DNA of 64,000 bases, from assembly GCF_021130785.1 (NCBI RefSeq), contig NC_060211.1, positions 123,329,001 to 123,393,000 on the forward strand, read 5' to 3'. Origin of the DNA: Homalodisca vitripennis. Taxonomy: Eukaryota; Arthropoda; Insecta; Hemiptera; Cicadellidae. This document shows positions 33,200 through 46,329 of the stretch, in pieces (positions within the stretch are counted from its first letter, which is position 1; each line of letters starts with the position of its first letter). Made by a program: the position numbers and the translations under genes. Under the pieces are notes generated by a model that made no database searches, was not told where the DNA came from, and saw nothing but the letters and a program-made list of their open reading frames with translations.

Positions 33200-36100
33200 C
33201 CCAAAATACTGCTTAAAAGTTTTATTAATATTTTCAGGACAATACAGTCCTTCAATTACATACATCAGACAAAATTATTTTAAGATGATCTATATAAAAC
33301 GCGAAACCATTAAAAATACTGCAAATTTTTCCTATGTTGCCTGTGTCTCTCTGGACTTGTTGGTTGAGTATTAGCAAAGCCTACTCGAGGGATTGGAAAA
33401 AGTTTTATTTCTGTTTGTTTACCTATCTGTTTCACATCGGTATCTATCTCGAAAAACGGCCAAATCCTTAAAACTTGAAACTTAATTTATAATTTTTGCA
33501 CACCACTAAGTTTGATGATGGCGCATGCAACTCAATGAGATTTCGCTAAGCGTTAGCGAACATTTTTTATATTGGTTTTATAAATAACCATGATAACAAC
33601 GAGAAAACTAGTTGAATAAATAAATGTGTAAACAAAATTGAGTACAGCCCATTATGAGATTTTAACATACGAATTTTTTATTTGATTACGTTTAAAAAAG
33701 CATAAATTATTATGAAATGAAACTTCGTTTCTGAATAGACGAGTTCTATGTTGGTTGCATGTCCAACCATTGGAGTTTCGTTGATGAGTCCTATATAAGC
33801 CTTTCACTCTGTAAGCTGACACAATGTTTTTTGTCTGCCCGGGGGAGGAAGAGTGTAAAAATGTCTTTAGTGTAGAAACATCTCGAGAATGAAATGAGCC
33901 TGTAGATTTAAAATGTTGCAAACTTTAGCGAAGCCTTATACGTGACACATGGTGTGGTGTACTCCTTACATTGGACAAGAATTTGTTAGTTCCAAGTTTT
34001 TTAATCGGTTTTCTAGAAAATATTTATCTTAAGACCTAAGAATACATAGTCCTTTAACTCGTTTAATATCTTTTTAATTTTTATTCTCTGAAGTGAAAAT
34101 AAGGAAATAATGGTTCTAAAAGAAACACTTTCACACATGATGGTAAAGCCTTGGGAAATTGTACATAGTAATGAATGATAAAACGAAAAACAAAGGTAAA
34201 CTAACACGTTGAAAGGGGTTGAAAGACAATGAAGTGTGTGGTTGGGGAAGCACAGAAGGAGTAAAGATTTCCATTGTTACCACATTTAATTTGTCTGTTG
34301 TGCTGCGAGCCTGCGGCAGTGGAGCGTGACAACAGGACTGGCGGCCAGTTAGCATTGTGTGCGAGAGAAGAGAATTGGCACTTGTTCGTCATCACAATAC
34401 AGGGCGATATATCCGCTCTGGGCTGTCGGTGGACGTTATGTCACAAACGAATTTCTCCTTACTTCCACCCCCGTTGTCCAAGTGTAATTTGTGAGAATAC
34501 ACCTTCTGGCACAATATTAATAAACATTACATTCACGAGTATTTTTTTTCTCTTCATTGTCCAAGCTGACCAAGTTTATCGATGTTTTCATGAAGACAAC
34601 TAGGTAGGAATAATAATTTATAGAAAAAATGGCGTTGGGGTTATTTCTACGTTAGAGTAAGAGCTCATTAATATTTTAGTCAATATTTATTGCCAAATAT
34701 TTAATTTTATAACTCCACATTGGGCTAGTGGGACTTCGTTTTAGAGGACGATAAGAATTTGAGGCCTGCATCAATTTAAGAGTTTTATAAGGACATAGTT
34801 TAGTGAGTGTTGGTTTTTTCAGATAAGATGTTAATTTGTTTAAAAAAAATTTGAAATAATTTAAATTGAAATTGTAATTTTTTGCTTACAGATTCGAAAC
34901 CGTTTGAGAGAAAGAAAAAAATATCAATACAAAATAATTTTTATCACCTTTAATTTTGTGCAATGCAAACCAAAACGTTTGTATTAAATACTTTTTTCAG
35001 CTTTAAACATTTTTTAATTCTCAAAATGTAAATCATTCTTAAATGTCGAAACATTTCGGGAACTGAACTTTCTTAGTTATTTTTGGAAGGGTTGGTGCTC
35101 AGCTTTGGGTAACGTTTGGGGTTTCATAATTGTTCAATAAATTAACAATAAAAAACTTACTAAAGCTGATTTTTTTAATGATTTTTATCGAATACTATGG
35201 CCACAAAGTAGGGGGGGGGGGGTTCAGTTGTACCGAAGTTTCCTCTCTTCACTTGTACCGCTATAATCAGTGGCTCAGATGGTCTGGCTCACCTTATATA
35301 TTTCAAATTAATAAAGGTATAAAATTCATACTTTGCAATATTTTAGTCCTTTTAAGAACTGTTTTAAAAAGCAATGAAGCGCTATTTTTTATTGAAAATA
35401 CGCTAAAACGAGTTATTAAGGTTGAACTGCTGATTAACATTCAACTGTTTGAAATCACTAGCTCATTGATAAACGACAATAAGCTAGTGACTTCAGGATA
35501 AAACGATTGGTGGTAAGTATGTCTACACTTCGAATTGTACAGGTCTTTGAAATTTGACGATCTTTAAGTATCACAGCCCAAGATATGAGCACCAAGGATC
35601 GCACTTAACCAAACTATATACTTTACAAGACAAATGCACATAAATCTTAATTGGAATCAAATATAACCTACACACAAAGAACCATACCATAATATAAACA
35701 AATACAATTATTTCCAAGTAGACATTTCTTATTTAGGACACATCAAAAATTCCGTTAGACCGAGGAAGTTACGAGACAAAAGCGAACGCCTTTATTGGCA
35801 GCTCCCCATCCGCAAAATGTAACGTTAAATTTCGTCAAAATTATATAAAAATGTTTGTAACAAAAACAAGAAAACTATAAATTAAAAATAATTCTTATAC
35901 TGAGAAAACTAGTTTTTTAAAATAATTATTTATGATACTTAAGCTGAAACGGCAACAAATTTTAAGGAAAATATATTTGTTGCTAGTTGATCCCTAAGTT
36001 ATTTGTTGCATATTTAGTTTTATTTATAGCAATCCGAAAAACTATGTAATGTGATATGTTCGACGGCAAAAAATTGAAACACGTATAGTACACTAAATCA

Positions 36101-36537
36101 TAACAATAATACCAAATGTTCTACTTGAATATCTATAGTTCTAGGCCTACACCGTATAGAATGGTGTAACTAAATATTACCTTTTTAGTCACCATTGTTT
36201 TGTATGATATTAGCATCTGACCATCTAATAGAATATGTTATTTTTGTTGTAAGACGTGTAAATTTAACTTGGGCTATTCATATCACATCAAGTACAACGA
36301 ACCTTGACATGGATTGAATATCTCGGATTATTATTTACAACATCGTGTTAAACATTGCTCTTCATTGTCGGTGGAGTGAATGTCATACAAAACCAGAGGA
36401 CTACCAAAATTTGTAATTTAGCTGAATGAAATAGTAAAAGACAATCTCTTACTATACTATATATAGTATATAAGTTCTGAAATGAGGTCATAAAAATGGT
36501 GTGCCAATATTTAGATAAATTACATTTTCTGGTTGCG
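33200..36537. other. Non-coding DNA with a few unassigned patches
   Basis: A word GTGACACATGGTGTGGYGTA near 33942 recurs on the minus strand near 48590, a small dispersed repeat. 34235-34500 is GC-richer and open in several frames, but no domain is recognised. 35211-35222 is a run of G. The remainder is AT-rich. Confidence 0.45.
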
Positions 36538-36860
36538 ATTCGAGTAATCCTGCATTAAATAATTGGTAGTAAATTCTATTAAATATTTCTAAAAAAAGGG
36601 GCTGATCCCTTGAAACGTTTTTGATGAAATTCTTTCTTGTGCCATCATTTTCCAGTTATAATTTTTTGTTATACAGTATTTTTATGTCAAGTTTCAATTT
36701 CAAAAATTTTCTAGCTTGCTTCCGAGAATCCTGCATAAATAATTTGGTAATTTTATTAAAATTTTCTAAAAGGCTAGATTCCCTTGTAATGTTTTTTATG
36801 AATTCTTTCTGTTGCCTCATATTTCCATTAGTTATTTATGTACAAGTATTTTATGGTCAA
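36538..36860. repeat. Two tandem units of about 183 bp
   Basis: AATCCTGCATTAAATAATTG (36547) and AATCCTGCATAAATAATTTG (36728) start diverged units. Both continue through TTTCTAAAA, GATCCCTTGAAACG or GATTCCCTTGTAATG, TTTTTGATGAAATTCTTTC and CAGTATTTTTATGTCAA-like ends. The second unit overlaps a LINE fragment, so the tandem duplication probably arose inside a decayed LINE. Confidence 0.6.
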
Positions 36861-36905
36861 CGTTCTCAAAGGCTTTCTTTATACTTTCGAAGTTAAAATA
36901 ATCTT
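36790..36905 (-). pseudogene. LINE reverse-transcriptase fragment around the first catalytic motif
   Basis: The minus strand from 36900 reads YFNFESIKKAFENVDHKILV, followed by HK, a stop, LMEI, a stop and GN. (D/E)-x-x-KAF-(D/E)-x-VDH-x-(I/L)L is the motif A region of jockey/CR1-type reverse transcriptases. In-frame stops show it is dead. No further domains could be followed on either side. Confidence 0.55.
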
Positions 36906-38728
36906 AATTCTTTTATAAATTTCCTTTTTCTAGTATAGTAATTAATTTACCTGTCAGAAATGATTAGAATGGACCAAAATGTTATACCATATTGTTTGTA
37001 ATGTTACCAAATGTTGAATGTACTTTTTTTATTGAAATATTATCGCGTGTTGTGTGAGGTTGTATACAGACTAAAGATACAAACCCCTTCAGCAACGCTT
37101 TTATACAACTTACACTTTATTTCAATGTTGAATTTGACAATAATGAATATACTTTTTAAAAGTGTTAAAAAAGTTATTTACACATCATACCACATCAAAA
37201 AATAAAAAGCAATTGCATATTCCCAAATACCAAACTGCAAACGACAAGCTATACCACATACATGATAATAAAGTAATTGCTCCTCCGAAACAACGTGTGG
37301 ATAAAAACGTGGACTGTGCAGGAGGCGAGACTGTACTATCTGGAGAGAGAGTTCGATGACTGAAGGGCCGAGGAGGACAGAAGAAGTGACCGAGGAGGTC
37401 GAACCGATGTGGACTTAGGGGAGAACAGTACTGTAAAAACAATACAAACCCTTACTGCACCTTTATTTTTAGACTACCACAAAATTACACACACCGCTTT
37501 GTGAAACACCCGGAGAATTTGCTAGAAAACTTAATCATAGTAAACCTGTCTTTGTGTGAGTTTCTATCCTACATACATTTAAGGAACCTTTAATGGCTTT
37601 TGTTTTCTCAAAACATAAAATTGAGGAAATTAAAATAATATTTATGTGTTTGTGCCAATGGCATGACGAGATGGAGTTAAAAAGTCGAGGGGATTTCTGC
37701 TGTAATTTTCAAATTATTAGTTGGTTCCAGCAAATGATATTAGTCACAAAAAAAAAAAACAAAAAAAACCAAAAAAACAAATTAATGGTCGAAATGGCTA
37801 AATTTGCAGTGATTTTTCCTTAAATTTCTACTCGCATGGTCAAACCCATATGCCCTACTTAAAACATAACTTTGGGACTTTTCTTTGGTTGTATATAAAT
37901 GGTATGGCTGTTTAAGTTTTTAGTAACAGACTCCGGAGCACGAGGACAAATTTATTGTAGTCTATTTGGGATTTAAAAGGTAGGAACACAAATAGAAAAA
38001 ACGTTATGACTTCTTCGTTAAAGTGACATACACTAAAAAATCCACTTCGTTTTCCATTGCTATATGGAGACAAAATTTCTCGGATGATAAGTTGGTACCT
38101 ACTCGTAAAAAGGAGTGTTCAAAATGACAAGTGAAACATATTTTGAGAGCTGTGTTTTCATAACCGCTACCAAAACATGAGACTGTTATATCTTTGTCAG
38201 GTTTTTATGTATGTTACGTCTGGTAATCCACCCCAATATTATTAATTTGGACATCATATTAACCACTACGCTCGATCTCACCAATACTCATAATCACAAT
38301 AAAAAAAAATTTTTTCTTATAACGGATGTCTCTAAAAATCTATATTTTTTTGCAAATTGGTATCCGGTATGAGGAAACACAACAAAAGATACTCTGACAT
38401 TGGCTCCAACTGTGGTTTACACAAATATAAGAGTCCCATCATGAGAAACGCCAATTTGCTCTCGGTTATTCTCTAGAAGCTACAGTAAAAATCTCTTGAC
38501 GTCTTTAGTTGCTATCTTATGTCTCATCCTCACCTAAAACTTTTTATGGATATTTCTACTACAGTATCGTATATTGAGTCTAGCGTTGGTTAATACAAGT
38601 TAGACATAGTACTGTTACATAGATTATCCAGAAATAAAGGTCAGAAGATGAAGTAGGACCCAAACATAGTCGTTTTTTAACCTTCCGACTACTTATGTTA
38701 TGTTAGTCAACAACGAATAAATATTAGT
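36906..38728. other. Non-coding DNA
   Basis: No supported gene. 37740-37790 is an A-rich tract of AAAAAAC-type repeats. 37250-37440 is slightly GC-richer, with frames on both strands but no recognisable domain. Confidence 0.45.
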
Positions 38729-38829
38729 CCCCCCCCCCCACCCCCCCCCCCCCCCACCCCCCCCCCCCCCCACCCCCCCCCCCCCCCACCCCCCCCCCCC
38801 CCCACCCCCCCCCCCCCCCACCCCCCCCA
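38729..38829. repeat. C15A minisatellite with an exact 16-bp period
   Basis: Within an otherwise pure C run, single A residues occur at 38740, 38756, 38772, 38788, 38804 and 38820, exactly 16 bp apart, then at 38829. The opposite strand is a long G tract able to form stacked G-quadruplexes; this strand could form i-motif structures. The regularity implies expansion by unit duplication, not random loss of purity. Confidence 0.95.
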
Positions 38830-40386
38830 CGATCATAGCAATGGAGTAATTATTCTAAAATGACACAAATAGTTATAAACTCGTACTAACGTCCTTTACA
38901 AAATGGGGTTTTATCGAAGTTTTGGAGATGCTTAAGTATTATGTAAGATTAAGTATTAGCAAATAAATTTTCACTATGTCATAATTTAAAAGATTATTAA
39001 TAATAAATCATACAATCTTAAAGTGATATGTAATTAAATAACTTTTTCTACCAACAAATTTTATATATCTCTTATATTTAATTCACTATCTCTGGTTCAC
39101 AATTAAAAATCAAATGTACTGTTAAATATTAGTAGTTTAACTGAGAACATTATTCTGTAGCATTCGGAACATACGATATGGGGGATTTATTCGGAGTATA
39201 ATTAATTAATCGAATTTAAGTAGTTGCGAGGCTGTGTTAGTCTCGTTCATCATGGTCAATCTAACAGGTTATGACAAGTAGGCTGTCCTACCACTACTGA
39301 CGTTGTTCACTGTATTTATAATTTAAGATTCAGGTAAGAATGCACCAAATAATCTGATCTACAACTTAAAAGTTGTATTAATTTACTAAACATTGACATT
39401 ATTTTACTATTCAAACTTGTTATTGTTTTATGCAGAAACACAATATTAAACAAAAAGAATATTACTGTTTACCGTGAAATGTTTATCTTTTTATACTATT
39501 ATGTATATAACTAGAATGAACTCCAAAATTGCTTAGATGCCAGAGTATTTTGTATGAATGTGTGCAGTGTAGAAATATCTAACACTGCACTTCAAAGGAA
39601 TCGACTTTATGGTTTAAAATTTAAAAACATAGGAAAAGTACATATACTCGTAAAGAACGTGTTCTGTATCTAATATTCAAATAAATATTATGACATGTAG
39701 TTAAATAATACAAAACTATTATTACTGTACTTTACTCAAATCGTATTTCACAAGCTTGATACACGATGTATGTACCGAAATAGTTGTTAGTAATGTTGCT
39801 CATCTATTGTAACGAATACCAACGATTGGATGTAATAACTTAACATAAAGGTTTCTTTATTTACATTTGGTTATTTTGCATAAATATGAAATTTAAATAA
39901 GTGAACATTTGAAAGTATAGTTTTAAAGTGACTAACAGTTTTAAACATGACGCAACTGGTTTTTAACCCTCGGCTTTAAAGGTAGTTTCTTGTGTATAGG
40001 AGTATTAACAGGAATAATAGTTTTCAAATGTTTGTTTCAGACATACCTTAATTCAGTAATGGCCAATGTAATGTGTTCTAATAAATCACCAGATATACAT
40101 ATTACTTATTTTACTTTAAGTTTAAATGAAGGTAGTGCCATGAGACAAAGAGCGATCAATCTTCCGTTATCATCGGTAAACCTGATAGTTAAGCATAATT
40201 ATTTTTAAGAAACGTCCTTAAACATTATTTATTATAGAATAAAACAGCGTAAAAATTAAATTAATTACTAATACATTTTAATAATAATCAACATATTACA
40301 ATTTATTAGTAACGGTTTTAAAGTTAATAAAGATCCTATAATCACGTAAACTTTTCTTAAAACATGTTAAAACCGTAAACTGATAA
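38830..40386. other. Non-coding DNA, nothing recognised
   Basis: AT-rich throughout. The 72-codon frame at 39990-40208 has no recognisable content. Confidence 0.5.
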
Positions 40387-40627
40387 GACACAAAAGATTA
40401 TGATAGTCTCTGGCTGCTGTGATCGATGTCTCTAGGGTATATAAATTCTAGCTCCTGATGTAAACACAAGAGATGATGATATTCTCTGGCAGCTGTGATC
40501 GGTGTCACTGGGGTATATGAAGGCTAGCACCTAATGTCACCCGCCAACACAATAGATTATGATATTCTCTGGCAGCTATGATCGGTGTCACTGGTGTATA
40601 TGAAGGCTAGCTCCTAATGTCGCCCGC
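40387..40627 (+). repeat. Three tandem units of about 80 bp
   Basis: Units start near 40387, 40463 and 40545. Shared blocks are ATTATGATATTCTCTGGCAG, CTGTGATCGGTGTCACTGG, GGTATATGAAGGCTAGC and TCCTAATGTCRCCCGC. Units 2 and 3 are most alike; unit 1 is more diverged. No coding meaning is apparent. Confidence 0.88.
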
Positions 40628-41194
40628 AGTTAGTTTGCAGGATCAAATCAGCTGGTTCTCTTTCACTTATCACTATGATAAATTTATGATGATCGTTGTA
40701 TGGATGCAATAATTAACAATGTATCACTAAATCGCAAAGAATACAATTTGCAATTTATTGTTGCTCCCTTTAGTAAACTGTTATAATATATTTGAGTAGT
40801 TATGAGATCTACGTCATTTAGTTTGTTTGTTGTAGTGTGACTTCCTTTCATTTAGACGTATTGTACTTCATATTCTAAAGGAAGATAAAGATCGTTGCCT
40901 GATTTGGCTTTAATAATTTTATAAATTTTTGTATAATTTGGCTCTGAATGAAAAACGTCTTTACACCACTTACCCTAACCCTGCCTAAAGTACATGAATA
41001 ACGTCGTCTTCCTAACTTTTGGGCAGTTTTGTGCTATGTTATGGCAGTGGAATATCTTTATCTCGTTAAAGTAAATGACATACATATAGTGTAACAACAA
41101 AAAACACCAATTTATATTTAACAGACCTGCATGGAAATTAATCTAAAAATGCTCCAAAATAATAAACGTAGTCAAAATTTAATAGGGCTCCCTT

Positions 41195-41352
41195 TTAACG
41201 GTGGCACTGAAATCTGGGCGAAATCTTTCACCCTGTATAGCTCGCTAACTAAGCGTTTCTGGACCTATGTGTATATGAATTTTTTTCATTATTTTCACCT
41301 TAAGAACAAGTCCTGGCAGTTTCTCCGTTTCTTCCTGGGACACCCTGTATCT
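41195..41352 (-). repeat. GGGTGTCC-type dispersed repeat, second copy
   Basis: On the minus strand it starts with ATACAGGGTGTCCCAGGAAG and runs through AATGAAAAAAATTCATAT, TAGGTCCAGAAACG and GATTTCGCCCAGATTTCAG, in the same order as at 3724-3860. It abuts the AT microsatellite at 41365. Confidence 0.55.
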
Positions 41353-41361
41353 TTCTTTATC

Positions 41362-41364
<3 letters not shown>

Positions 41365-41425
<61 letters not shown>
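41365..41425. repeat. (AT)n microsatellite
   Basis: About 60 bp of alternating AT directly next to the GGGTGTCC repeat end. The isoleucine/tyrosine-rich frames on both strands here are translations of this tract. Confidence 0.97.
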
Positions 41426-41429
<4 letters not shown>

Positions 41430-42512
41430 ACAAGGATACCTTTGAATACACCGTCTTTTAAGTGTTTGGTTTTCCCATCACTACTCGCCAGTCGGCCGTC
41501 GTTATACAGGTTCGCCCAGCGTGGTGGGGAAGAGGTGATATTCCGTACGGGCACGGACATGTTAGTTGGATCCTGACCCATCGTTCCTAAAAATAATTAT
41601 TTCGGTGTTTTTGGTGCAGATCACTATAAAACTCAATTCGTCATATTATACGGTTACCAAAAAAAAGTGTTCTAATTTTCCAACTCCACTACTCAATATT
41701 TATTAATTTCGTATGTTATGAAAAAGTAACATGTTACAAACTCAAACAATAATTTTAGTAGTTTCACGCCTTTTTTCAATCTTTAGATATATAAGTACAT
41801 AATTTCAGATACCTATAATACATACGCACAAATATTCAGTTTCTAGAAAGTTTCTATGGAAACTAATGTTAAAACTATTTATTTATTTGTTTATGAACTT
41901 GTGTTCGTAATAGTTCGGTGCAACATTTAACGGTGTTGTTTACGATTTATATATGTTAAACGTGGAATTATCATCCTTTCAATATCCTAATATAACGTTA
42001 AACTTATCTATAATAATTTAGGTATACCTCTCAAGTAAGCACCTAGTACACTTGAAAGATTTTGAAAGATTTAAACACTATATCCAACCAAAAATCACAA
42101 TTATATCGCGTAGCGCCTTTAATAATACTGCAATATTTAAATGGGAATCGTGAATGAAAAAGTATTATATTTATCTCAACCGGTTCTTTTTATATAAATA
42201 CTCGTTTCTTGCCTAAATTTACTTGGATTACTTATTAGTTATGATTATTAGTGGATTAGTGATTAAGTATATAATTTGAAACTAAAAGAATTCTTTTATA
42301 AAGTATTTTTACCGTACAGTTCAATGAGTTACAAAGAGAAAATACGGTTCTATATTATGCACTTGTCGTGTGGATGCATATTTTCTACGACAGATAGCAG
42401 CAAACGTAACGTAAACCGCGATTTCCCAACTATCCAACCTAATAAGGGAGGGGAGTATTACATGGTAAAAGGGTGACGACCTGTCGAAGGACTGGCCCTA
42501 GAACCATATAAT
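41426..42512. other. Non-coding DNA
   Basis: 41461-41580 is GC-richer (CGCCAGTCGGCCGTCG, GCCCAGCGTGGTGGGG) and looks like a transposon scrap I cannot name. TACCTCTCAAGTAAGCACC near 42025 recurs near 61338, another dispersed word. Confidence 0.4.
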
Positions 42513-42665
42513 ACTCTAACCTGGGTGCGCATAACAGTGTAATTGCAGCTATTGCTGTTCCTTCTAGTAACAGTGGTGAATGCACGATAACTGTTTTAAG
42601 CACAGGCAGTCCCAATCCCTGCCAAGGTTGGTTACTTAACATTTGTAAAGTAACATTTTATTAGA
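42513..42665 (+). repeat. Repeat family R3, fragment a
   Basis: ACTCTAACCTGGGTGCGCAT, then AACAGTGGTGAATGCACG, TAACTGTTTTAAGCACAGG and CAGTCCCAATCCCTGCC. The block is repeated at 43938-44085 with about 85% identity by eye. Confidence 0.75.
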
Positions 42666-43369
42666 TCACATGGACATTTTCTTTGTAACATATTTTACGG
42701 AAGTTTATTGTAATTTTCACTAATCATAACGTGTACGAGGATAACATACCAACCAATAGCAAAGATTATTTTTCTATGTAAAGTGCAACATGACCGAACA
42801 TCACATCGCTTGGCTTAGCCACTACTTTCTTTAACAACTATTTACTATGTTGAGTGTAATTCTAATAGGGCTTAAAAACTAGAACAAATAAGTCCTTATT
42901 CATGATGTGATTTCTTTATATGACATTCTGGCGTGACGAGGTGTCATGTCACTGGCCCGGAAATATTTGCTTGTTACAGGAAACTTTCTATAATAAAATT
43001 ATATTTACTTACTAGTATAAACATTTTTTACTAAATGAGTGCAAGAACTTACCTACAGTATACATGAAGTTCCCACACGTCCGAGTCAGTGACATGGACA
43101 TGATGCAGTGTCACATAAAACCTCTCTCTTCCTCTAGCACCAGAAAGTATATTTTATTTTGAAACTCAATTTTATTGTCAGGTTAAATTACAATCCAAAT
43201 GATTAAATTACAAAAATCTATAAATCGGATACAATAAACATTACTGACTTAGAGGGACTCTACATTACTGTTCTTCCTCTAGAAGTGCTAATTGGATTGG
43301 TGTGTGGTTCATATCCGACATATGATAAATCTGTTTGTAATAATGACTTCTGAGATGACGTGGTGTAGC

Positions 43370-44085
43370 TAATGGTCCTGCAGGGATCTTACATATTAGC
43401 TCATCTTTTTCGCCTCTCCTCTCTAAGTCTTGTTCTATACGCTAATCCTAGAGAAAGCCTCCTTTAATACCGCATGTCTTATAACTTATTATACAGTACT
43501 GAAAAAGTATTATTATTAGTTACTTCTGTTGCATTAAATGGTGATTAAAATACCGGTTAGTGTTAAAAGTTAAGCGTAAATACTTCTCAAATAGAAACAT
43601 TAGTGAAAATCTGAAAATATGTTTATAATTTCACCCTTGCCTATACTACATCCCATCACAATTTCCACTTTTATTTCACTTGTTAATACGTTGTTTTTTT
43701 TTTTTTAAAAAAACGCATTAATTGTGTTTGTATTTGAAATAATATAGGTCTTCTTGTATGTTAATAATCCTGCCAGTCGCCTTCATAAAAGCAATTTTTT
43801 TAAATATCAAGCCAGGATAACTACTTAGCTGCAGTAAACATTGCCCTTCAAGACAATTTTACTATCTTTATCTAAGTCAAAAATTTATCCAAGATAAATT
43901 TAATCTCAAAATGATATAACATACTACATTTCGTTTAACTCTAACCTGGATGCGCATAACAGTTTCACTGCAGCCATTGTTCTAATAACAGTGGTGAATG
44001 CACGGCAACTGTTTTAAGCACAGGCAGTCCCAATTCCAGCCAAGGTTGGTCATTTTAAATTCTTAAATTAAAACTGTATTAGATT
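43370..44085 (+). repeat. Repeat family R3, fullest copy
   Basis: Contains in order: TGTAGCTAATGGTCCTGCAG, CCTAGAGAAAGCCTCC, GCATTAAATGGTGATTAAAA, a middle part with AATATCAAGCCAGGATAAC and TTAGCTGCAGTAAACAT, and the block shared with fragment a. The first part recurs at 45270-45510 and the middle part at 47690-47800. No protein is encoded. Confidence 0.75.
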
Positions 44086-45269
44086 TATTTTACATTTTCT
44101 TCTCTATATAGATCGGGAAGTTCTATCTCATATACATTTCCTTCGTGACTTATTTTCTGTCTGTATATTATTACCTGACGGTGATTTGACATTTATTTCT
44201 AAATCTGACTATTGCTTTTGATATAACGTGTTTTATGGTGTTGTAGACTTTTCTCTGGATATCTTCTAGGCTTGGTCTACTTGTTCTTTATTTTCACTGT
44301 AATTTGCTCTAAAAGTAATGGGCAGAAACAATGCCAACTCACATAAGATAAAGGATGTTAGCTACTAAAGCAAGTTGTTACACAAAACAATTTTTAACTA
44401 CCAAAGTAACAACTACATGTTCTGAATGAATATGTCCACCAAAGTAACTGGACTTACAAAAATTTGTGTTTTGAATTATATGTTTGGGTATTTACTTTTA
44501 AATGTAACAGATGATTTAACTGTTCTCAAATTTTACAAAATTAATGATTGTTTTGTTGTGATTGAATTAATGCGTTTTGAGGTTATGAAATAGTTTACAC
44601 ATAAATTATATGTTTCGTTTTTTTTTTTAAATATTTTTAGTGACAAGATTTAGTTTATTCTAAATACGTTATTGGACTTATTACTCAGAGGCCATGGAAA
44701 ACTATTAAAGTTTGCAACTTAATATCATTATAAATTAAACGATTGCTGCTTAGAGGAGGTGAAGTGAGGCTGGCAAAGATCGGTGGTATTTATCACTTTT
44801 CTCACAATAACCTTTAAATTATTACAAATGTACCGACTCATCAAAACCTAATCTCGTGTATTAAGTTGTTTGATAACCAAGCACTACACTCTGCTGAAAG
44901 TAGAGAAGAAAATATTCTAATTAATATTCCGTTTTTATCTCTTGTGGAATTAAAGATAATTGTATGGTTGGTATCATTGAATTTTTAGACTTGAAAATGA
45001 ACACTGTAATAAATATGAACTCATATTAAACTGGAATTTTAATTAAATGAACAATAGGTTCCTGGGGATATTTCGAGAACGAATTAAGCTAAAGACAAGA
45101 AGTAAGTGTCCTTGAATGGATATACCTCTTTCTATCCTTAGACAAGCTGTTACGTTAAAAAATTTATTTGTGACACAATACTGCAAAAGCCTTGTCCATT
45201 TATACATATTTAATGGATAAAAGTTTAGTGAACTGTTTTGCACCAAACTCAGGGCTGAATAAGTGTAGT

Positions 45270-45510
45270 GGTGTAGCTAATGGTCCTACAGGGAGCTTAT
45301 AAATTAGCCACCCTTCTTCACCTCTGCACTCTCCGTCTTGTTCTTTACCCTAATCCCAGAGAAAGCCCTCTTTAAAACCACATGTTTTTTGCCCAGTAAT
45401 GAAAAATGATTACTGTTAGTTACTTATAGCGCATTAAATGGTAATAAAATAACGCTTAGTATTAAAAGAATTAAGCTTCAATATTTCTCATATTGAAAAA
45501 AATTCATTAA
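45270..45510 (+). repeat. Repeat family R3, left part of a split copy
   Basis: TGTAGCTAATGGTCCTACAG, CCCAGAGAAAGCCCTC and GCATTAAATGGTAATAAAAT match the start of the fullest copy. The rest of this copy resumes about 2.1 kb further on. The gap holds the pogo-like transposase relic. Confidence 0.7.
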
Positions 45511-46329
45511 ATTCAATTGATTTGTCAAATCAACCACAATAACAAACTATCATCTCTAACAGAAAAGTATAATAATGTCACCTAAAAATACGGATGGGAC
45601 CCAAAAGTGACATTTGAAGGACACTTCACATAAATGGTAACATAAATATAAATACACCTACTTTTAAGGATTTTCTTAATTTTATTAAAATATTTGACTT
45701 TGTCGAGCAGGAAATGTTTAAGTAAATTTCAATTAAGTGTTATTTTTATATATTTACTACACACATTAGTTTAAATTTGAATAGAGTATTTATTTTATTT
45801 AAAGTAATGAGTTTGGTTGATAATCTAAAGTCTTCAACAACGTGGCTTTATCTGGTCCTCAAAATCTTTGTACAAAATTTACAAAATATTATTTAGGAAT
45901 TTTTTAATTCTTGTTTTTAATATAAAACTCAGAAAATATCAATTAGGGAGCATTAGTTAGACGCACATGCGCACTAACTACATACATCGGAAGGCTTTAC
46001 AGATCCATATTAAAATCGTTAATGATTAATTTGTAATCTCAAGTTCGAATGTAACTTCCTCCATACTATTATATAACAAACTTTGTTCAAGCGCAACTTT
46101 ATCTTCCTTACTAACTTCAAGTCCTTGAATTTTTACCTTAAAATAATTCAAATTGGTTCGCATATTTGAAATTAAGATTGAAGAAGACCCCTACCATTTG
46201 CACAACTCCGTCTACTTTATTGGTAAAAACATCTGGATGCCTATTCACACGTTTTTATAATTTAATCCCTAGCTTTACTACGTTTCACTAAAATTTCCAA
46301 ATTTACGTTGAAATATGCTTACATTCCCC

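Noticed and set aside
34201..34603. GC-richer island with frames on both strands as a possible exon or promoter
   Set aside because: Several frames are equally open, there is no clear splice pair, no CpG-island-like density and no known motif.
41131..41445. 104-codon plus-strand frame ending in an Ile-Tyr run
   Set aside because: The C-terminal run is translation of the AT microsatellite and the rest lies in the GGGTGTCC dispersed repeat.
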